Program-made: the position numbers and the translations under genes | Origin: Echinococcus granulosus | Taxonomy: Eukaryota; Platyhelminthes; Cestoda; Cyclophyllidea; Taeniidae | DNA: 64,000 nt | Direction: 5' to 3' | NCBI RefSeq assembly: GCF_000524195.1 | Contig: NW_020170453.1 | Location: 110,848 to 174,847, forward strand | Shown here: positions 60,144 through 64,000 of the stretch, piece after piece | Numbering within the stretch: the first letter of the stretch is position 1 | Layout: every line of letters starts with the position of its first letter | The notes under the pieces: generated by a model | Databases searched by the model: none | What the model was told of the DNA's origin: nothing | What the model saw: only the letters and a program-made list of their open reading frames with translations

Positions 60144-61358
60144 CTAACGACCGCACAAAAGTTCACATTGCTCCTTCGAGTCAAATTGGTTCATGTTGCC
60201 ACCACAACCGCCGTAGATGAACTCCTCACATTGGCCCGTCTCCTGATTCATGCCCCACTTGGGGAAGTAGCCGAGGCACATGCCCGCCTTAATCGGCTGC
60301 TTGCAAGGGTCGATGCGGGCTGAAAACAGGAGGGGCGAAGGCGTTAACCTATTTTGACTTATAAATCAGTCACAAATTGGTATATCCTCAATTAAACGCA
60401 ATATATTTAAAAGAAAGGGAGTTTTGCATCCCAGTTGACACACCTGCCAGCTACAGAGCAGGCAAAGCAGTAAATGGTGCAGAAACATTTTAATTAAGGG
60501 TACCGCATTGTCGCAATAATGTCTCTGAGTTCATCTAAGGTCCATGCTTTCAAAATGAGCAAAAAGTGAACGCATTGGATGTACGATAGCATGTATAGGA
60601 CTTGCAAACACCTTCACAGAAGCTGAGAGCCACGAGAAGGAGGAAAACGTAGGCGAAGCTTATCTCCGGTGAGTAGTGAAGGCGCCAAAAGAGCTCTACT
60701 TCTACGCCTTTTTACTCACCCAGTAAAGATATTTACTTTTGATGGGTAATAGATTAATAACACAGAAAACATAAATAGTGATGACAGGGAATATGTCTTT
60801 TAAAGAAATGAGCATTGCAGGCGTGCAGAGGGACCGGGTGGGGGAGAAGCTATTGGCATGATCTGACACAGTTAGACTAATGAGGAACCAGGACATTTTA
60901 ACCAACTAGACGTTAATGTGAGAGGAAAGAGGCCTCCAGTGGACACTATCAATCAATTGTAAAGAGTTTAAGCTGCCTAAGTGGCCTAATCCATGCCCTT
61001 TGACCTAATTCCTTGGTTGCATAGAGGCTAGAAGTCATATCCACTGAAGGTATGATAGCACGTAATCACAAGCTAATGAGAGTGCAAATGATCCACTACT
61101 GTTACGATACAACAAGCTAAGCCAGGATAAGAATAGGTAACAAAACAAGAGGAGTCGGAAGAAGCAAAGAGGCAGCCGTTCCCCGCCCTTCAAACAAGCC
61201 TAGACAATAGACAGGTGAGTATATTGGAGGGTGACAAAGGATAGAATGAAGGGAGGTAGGTGTAAAGGATGGGGAGAAGGGCGTTAGAGTGGTGACAGGA
61301 ACGTACCTTCAGAATAGCTGATGACCACGAGGAGGAAAAGCGCGAAGGCAGCAACCAT
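60144..61358 (-). CDS. Secreted Kunitz-type inhibitor, P1 Leu
   Basis: Proposed exons: 61358..61307 (signal peptide MVAAFALFLLVVISYSE, donor GAAG|GTACGT) and 60319..60144 (acceptor TTTTCAG, TAG stop), giving 75 residues and a 987-bp intron. The mature part begins ARIDPCKQPIKAGMCLGYFP, then FIYGGCGGNMNQF and EQCELLC, with all six cysteines at the same positions as the 55.9-kb paralogue. P1-P1' is Leu33-Gly instead of Arg-Ala, which suggests chymotrypsin- or elastase-like targets. The exon-1/exon-2 pairing is inferred: a second exon-1-like segment with ATA in place of ATG (60663..60612) lies nearer to exon 2 and is in the same phase, so exon 2 may be spliced to either. No other exon 2 is seen for the 61.3-kb exon. 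Confidence 0.85.
60612..60663 (-). pseudogene. Kunitz exon-1-like segment with ATA in place of the start codon
   Basis: 52 nt, phase-1 end and donor GAAG|GTGTTTGC, encoding FAYVFLLLVALSFCE, an intact signal-peptide core. The start position reads ATA and no in-frame ATG exists upstream before a stop. It is either a dead first exon of the gene ending at 60144 or an exon that receives its AUG by spliced-leader addition (AG directly precedes ATA). Confidence 0.7.
60780..60925 (-). repeat. LTR-like short repeat (family R1), degraded
   Basis: On the minus strand it carries AGATCATGCCAATAGCTTCT and a following C-rich block like the other R1 copies. The ends are approximate. It lies in the intron between the two candidate first exons. 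Confidence 0.3.
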
Positions 61359-61425
61359 TTTTGCTAGGCAGCAGTGAATTAGGAGGACTTGGTGGATCTC
61401 GTAGGTGGCCTCCTATTTTGGCTTC

Positions 61426-61432
61426 ATTTATA
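61426..61432 (-). promoter_or_regulatory. TATA box of the 60.1-61.4-kb Kunitz gene
   Basis: TATAAAT on the minus strand, about 70 bp upstream of the ATG, in the same spacing and context as at 56581-56587. Confidence 0.6.
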
Positions 61433-61439
61433 GTCTACT

Positions 61440-61453
61440 CCGGAAGTAATTTG
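61440..61453 (+). promoter_or_regulatory. ETS-like motif CCGGAAGTAATTTG (proximal)
   Basis: Same motif and same offset from the TATA box as in the 55.9-kb gene. Confidence 0.45.
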
Positions 61454-61523
61454 ATATTTCCTTGTGCAACTCCACGAATGAATTGAGCTTAAATTTTTCC
61501 GGTGATTTTGAAGGCATCCCAAG

Positions 61524-61537
61524 CCGGAAGTAATTTG
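61524..61537 (+). promoter_or_regulatory. ETS-like motif CCGGAAGTAATTTG (distal)
   Basis: Second identical 14-mer, 84 bp further upstream of the proximal one. Confidence 0.45.
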
Positions 61538-64000
61538 ACACAACAGCGTGCATCTCCACAAAAAGTTAACCTTGAAGGCACAGTCGGACACTCATTAAAA
61601 AGCGCGATTCAAAAAGTACGCAGTGTGACAATTCTCTCAACGGAACATCCAGTTTGATAATTATTTCAACGCCTACCCGGCTGAGTTCCCCGATGTGTCA
61701 GAAAGCACAGATAATCCCCTGGAAACAGTGTGACATTCAATAAATAGCAAGGCTCTTACCCACTTCATGCTCAGTTCATTCAAAAATACTGAGCAGATGG
61801 AGTCATAATTGGGTGAATAAGTTATTTGCGTGGTCAGTGTCTGCCAGCAACTGCATTTCTTGAAAGAGAGAGAGAGGTTCTAAGTAAGATAAGGGGCGTG
61901 ATTAGGCGTTCAAGGGTTTGGAACAAGCACTCGACTGTAACACAACTTCCACGTGGGTGCCTAGCTATTTATCCTGAACACAGATGCCAGCTATACAGTT
62001 CTAGATGGTGAAAATTACAGTCAATGTTATTTATTTTTCTCAATTTATTTTACAGCTTTGTCAGTTTTGTTTAAATTCTGGTTATTTCTGCAGCTTCTAT
62101 TTTCCAGTTACAGGATCGCTCTCTCTTCTGCGCCATTGTCTCTGCCAGCAATTCCCACTCTTACATTCAAGATCTCTGCTATAGCAGAAAGATGTGATGC
62201 TGGGACAGAAGGTACCTGAATTTTAAGTTTGTCCGGTAGAAGTTTCGGGCGCCTAATGATAGTGGGGAAATTTACGGGAAAAAGCAATTATCAAGCATTA
62301 AGAGGAAATAAAACAGCACAAAACATAGACCGCTTGGTGGCTTCTAGTTACAAGGAAAGGAGGCATTATAACTACATCATGCAATTCAGGAAAGGAAGCA
62401 CACACACAATCTAAGGTGCCTTATCTGACGAAACATGGCCGGAAAACTGATAATGATCTGCAAAGCATCACCCAGCGTAGAAATGCAGGATATACTGATT
62501 CTGGTAGTGCTCCTGTGCATAAGATTTCCATTCCACCCTCTTATTGAAGGAAGCCGATAGAAATGCTGTCCTTGGGCAAGAATATAAGACGCCAATGGTC
62601 AAAACTGCATTTAGAGGATGAGATCCCATTAATAAACTATCGTGAGTGCCTAGTAGTCGCAACTTCATCAGGACAAACAGTCGTCAAAAAATTTGAACGA
62701 GTAGTCAGGATGTGGGTAAAATGTCAGAGGCCTCGGTCAAAAGGCAAAAAACCAGACCTCACAGCGATCGCATCACTTCAAGTTATCTTCACGCGGGCTG
62801 CAGGAATGGGAGAAGGGCAATAGACACTACTAATTCTCTTCACTAATCAATCACAGAAGGAAAAATTGGTACAAAAATCAATAGTAAATTATTGTGAAAA
62901 CTTGCTTAGTTAGAATATGGAACATTTAATTCAGTTCGTTTAAAACAGTGCGACTTTCAATACAGAGGACCTTAAGCTGCTCATAGCAAATAGGATGGTA
63001 GAAACCTACAAAATGTAGTAACCAAGGAAGCAGTATCCGACAATAGCACAGGGGACGGTTTTTAAAACGATGTGATGCACACTAGACGACTCCTTTTCTT
63101 GATAACAAGCGGCCAGTCTTGAAGAGAGTGATAAGTCCCGCAACAGCCTCGTTCTACAAAGATCCAAAAATTTTGACGCATTAGCAAACCCTTTTCAATT
63201 TGTGCTATAAGTTTGAAGAAGAACGTTATGGAAAACCAAAATATGAAGTCGAGAATGAATCGGAATTTCCAAAGATATGCCTTAACTGCTAGCCTGTTTA
63301 TTGAATTAGAAAGTACATACATCGAATTTCCATGGTAAGATTTTTTGAATCGAACTCAAGCCAACTTAAGGTCTATATTAATAAGAAATTGGATATTTAA
63401 AGTCTCAAATGATTAACCACTCAAAATCACCCTTGTCAAGGTCAGGTAGGTCGATTCTACGATGGCCATTCCTTTCGCTATCATGTTATTTCTTCACCAG
63501 TTTCGATACTCTTGTTAGTAAAAACTACGGGTCCTCTGCACCCTAACCATTAAAATTAGAAACCGGCCCTATTTACTCTCTATTCTTCCTAGTAAGTGGG
63601 CGCTGATATACATGGTTTTTGTACCTTACAACCCAAAATCGAGTAACATCGTCTTTTGCAAAAGCAGCCTGCTTTTAATATCTAAACCCGTTAATTTATA
63701 AAGCAGACAATTTCAGTTGATTTAAAATCTGCAGAAGGTTTTCGAGTATGTATGTGACTTTTTCCAATTTTCTAGGTACGAATTTTATGATCGCTGCAAC
63801 CTTTTGGTGTATTTTTCATTCGATTGTGTGTGATGATACTAGTGAGTGCACCAGTAGGTTTACTTGCACAAGATCAAGATAAAGTCTTGTGACTACTGCA
63901 GGTTGGCTTTGGTTGTCCCTTCAATAGGTCTTCGTTGGAGTTAAAACTTACGGATTGGCCTTTTTTGTAACATGCTATCCACTATTAGTATTTAGCACTT
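61538..64000. other. Upstream flank of the Kunitz cluster and right edge
   Basis: The first ~350 bp are the duplicated 5' flank shared with 57.2-57.7 kb. A short GA run lies at 61864-61876. Beyond that I see only short, unsupported open frames. Confidence 0.4.

Noticed and set aside
1..64000. CRISPR arrays, rRNA, tRNA and bacterial-type operons
   Set aside because: None was seen. The spliced genes and intron structure are eukaryotic. I cannot run a tRNA search, so a divergent tRNA could have been missed.

Overview
This window is animal nuclear DNA, most likely from a taeniid tapeworm (Taenia/Echinococcus group). The evidence is a cluster of secreted single-domain Kunitz inhibitors of the type expanded in cestodes, spliced genes with GT-AG introns that are often only 60-300 bp, AT-rich intergenic DNA with many short decayed repeats, and hints of spliced-leader trans-splicing. 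Genes were found by joining exons by hand: conserved residues were followed across GT-AG junctions and codon phase was checked at each join. Exon lists are given in the evidence fields.

Layout. (1) 1-21 kb is gene-poor and repeat-rich. It holds three joined minus-strand exons starting a RhoGEF (DH) domain (2.9-5.7 kb), four further possible minus-strand exons, several ~165-bp LTR-like repeats, an older duplicated repeat, and a near-perfect 299-bp inverted repeat (10.66-10.96 / 13.11-13.41 kb). (2) 21.1-22.0 kb, minus: a 252-residue protein with a membrane anchor and a YccV-like (hemimethylated-DNA-binding) domain. (3) 23.1-25.7 kb, plus: mitochondrial propionyl-CoA carboxylase alpha (PCCA), interrupted by a 100-N assembly gap. 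(4) 28.8-31.2 kb, minus: a muscleblind-like CCCH RNA-binding protein. (5) 35.0-37.5 kb, plus: a WD40 protein of the EIPR1/TSSC1 family. (6) 38.0-48.3 kb, minus: a 996-residue BTB-BACK-PHR protein, ending tail-to-tail with EIPR1. (7) 52.1-61.4 kb: the Kunitz cluster. It has one plus-strand gene lacking CysII, two minus-strand genes with different P1 residues (Arg and Leu), a Kunitz pseudogene between them, and an extra first exon whose start codon is ATA. A possible Penelope-type reverse-transcriptase fragment lies inside the cluster.

The genes do not form an operon or a shared pathway. PCCA acts in mitochondrial propionyl-CoA breakdown, muscleblind in RNA splicing, EIPR1 in endosome/dense-core-vesicle traffic, the BTB protein probably as a cullin-3 adaptor, and the Kunitz proteins as secreted inhibitors at the host-parasite interface. 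Most worth following up are the Kunitz array (exon capture, missing start codons, loss of a disulfide, repeated promoter and 3' elements), the PCCA presequence exon that has no ATG, and the sharply bounded inverted repeat.
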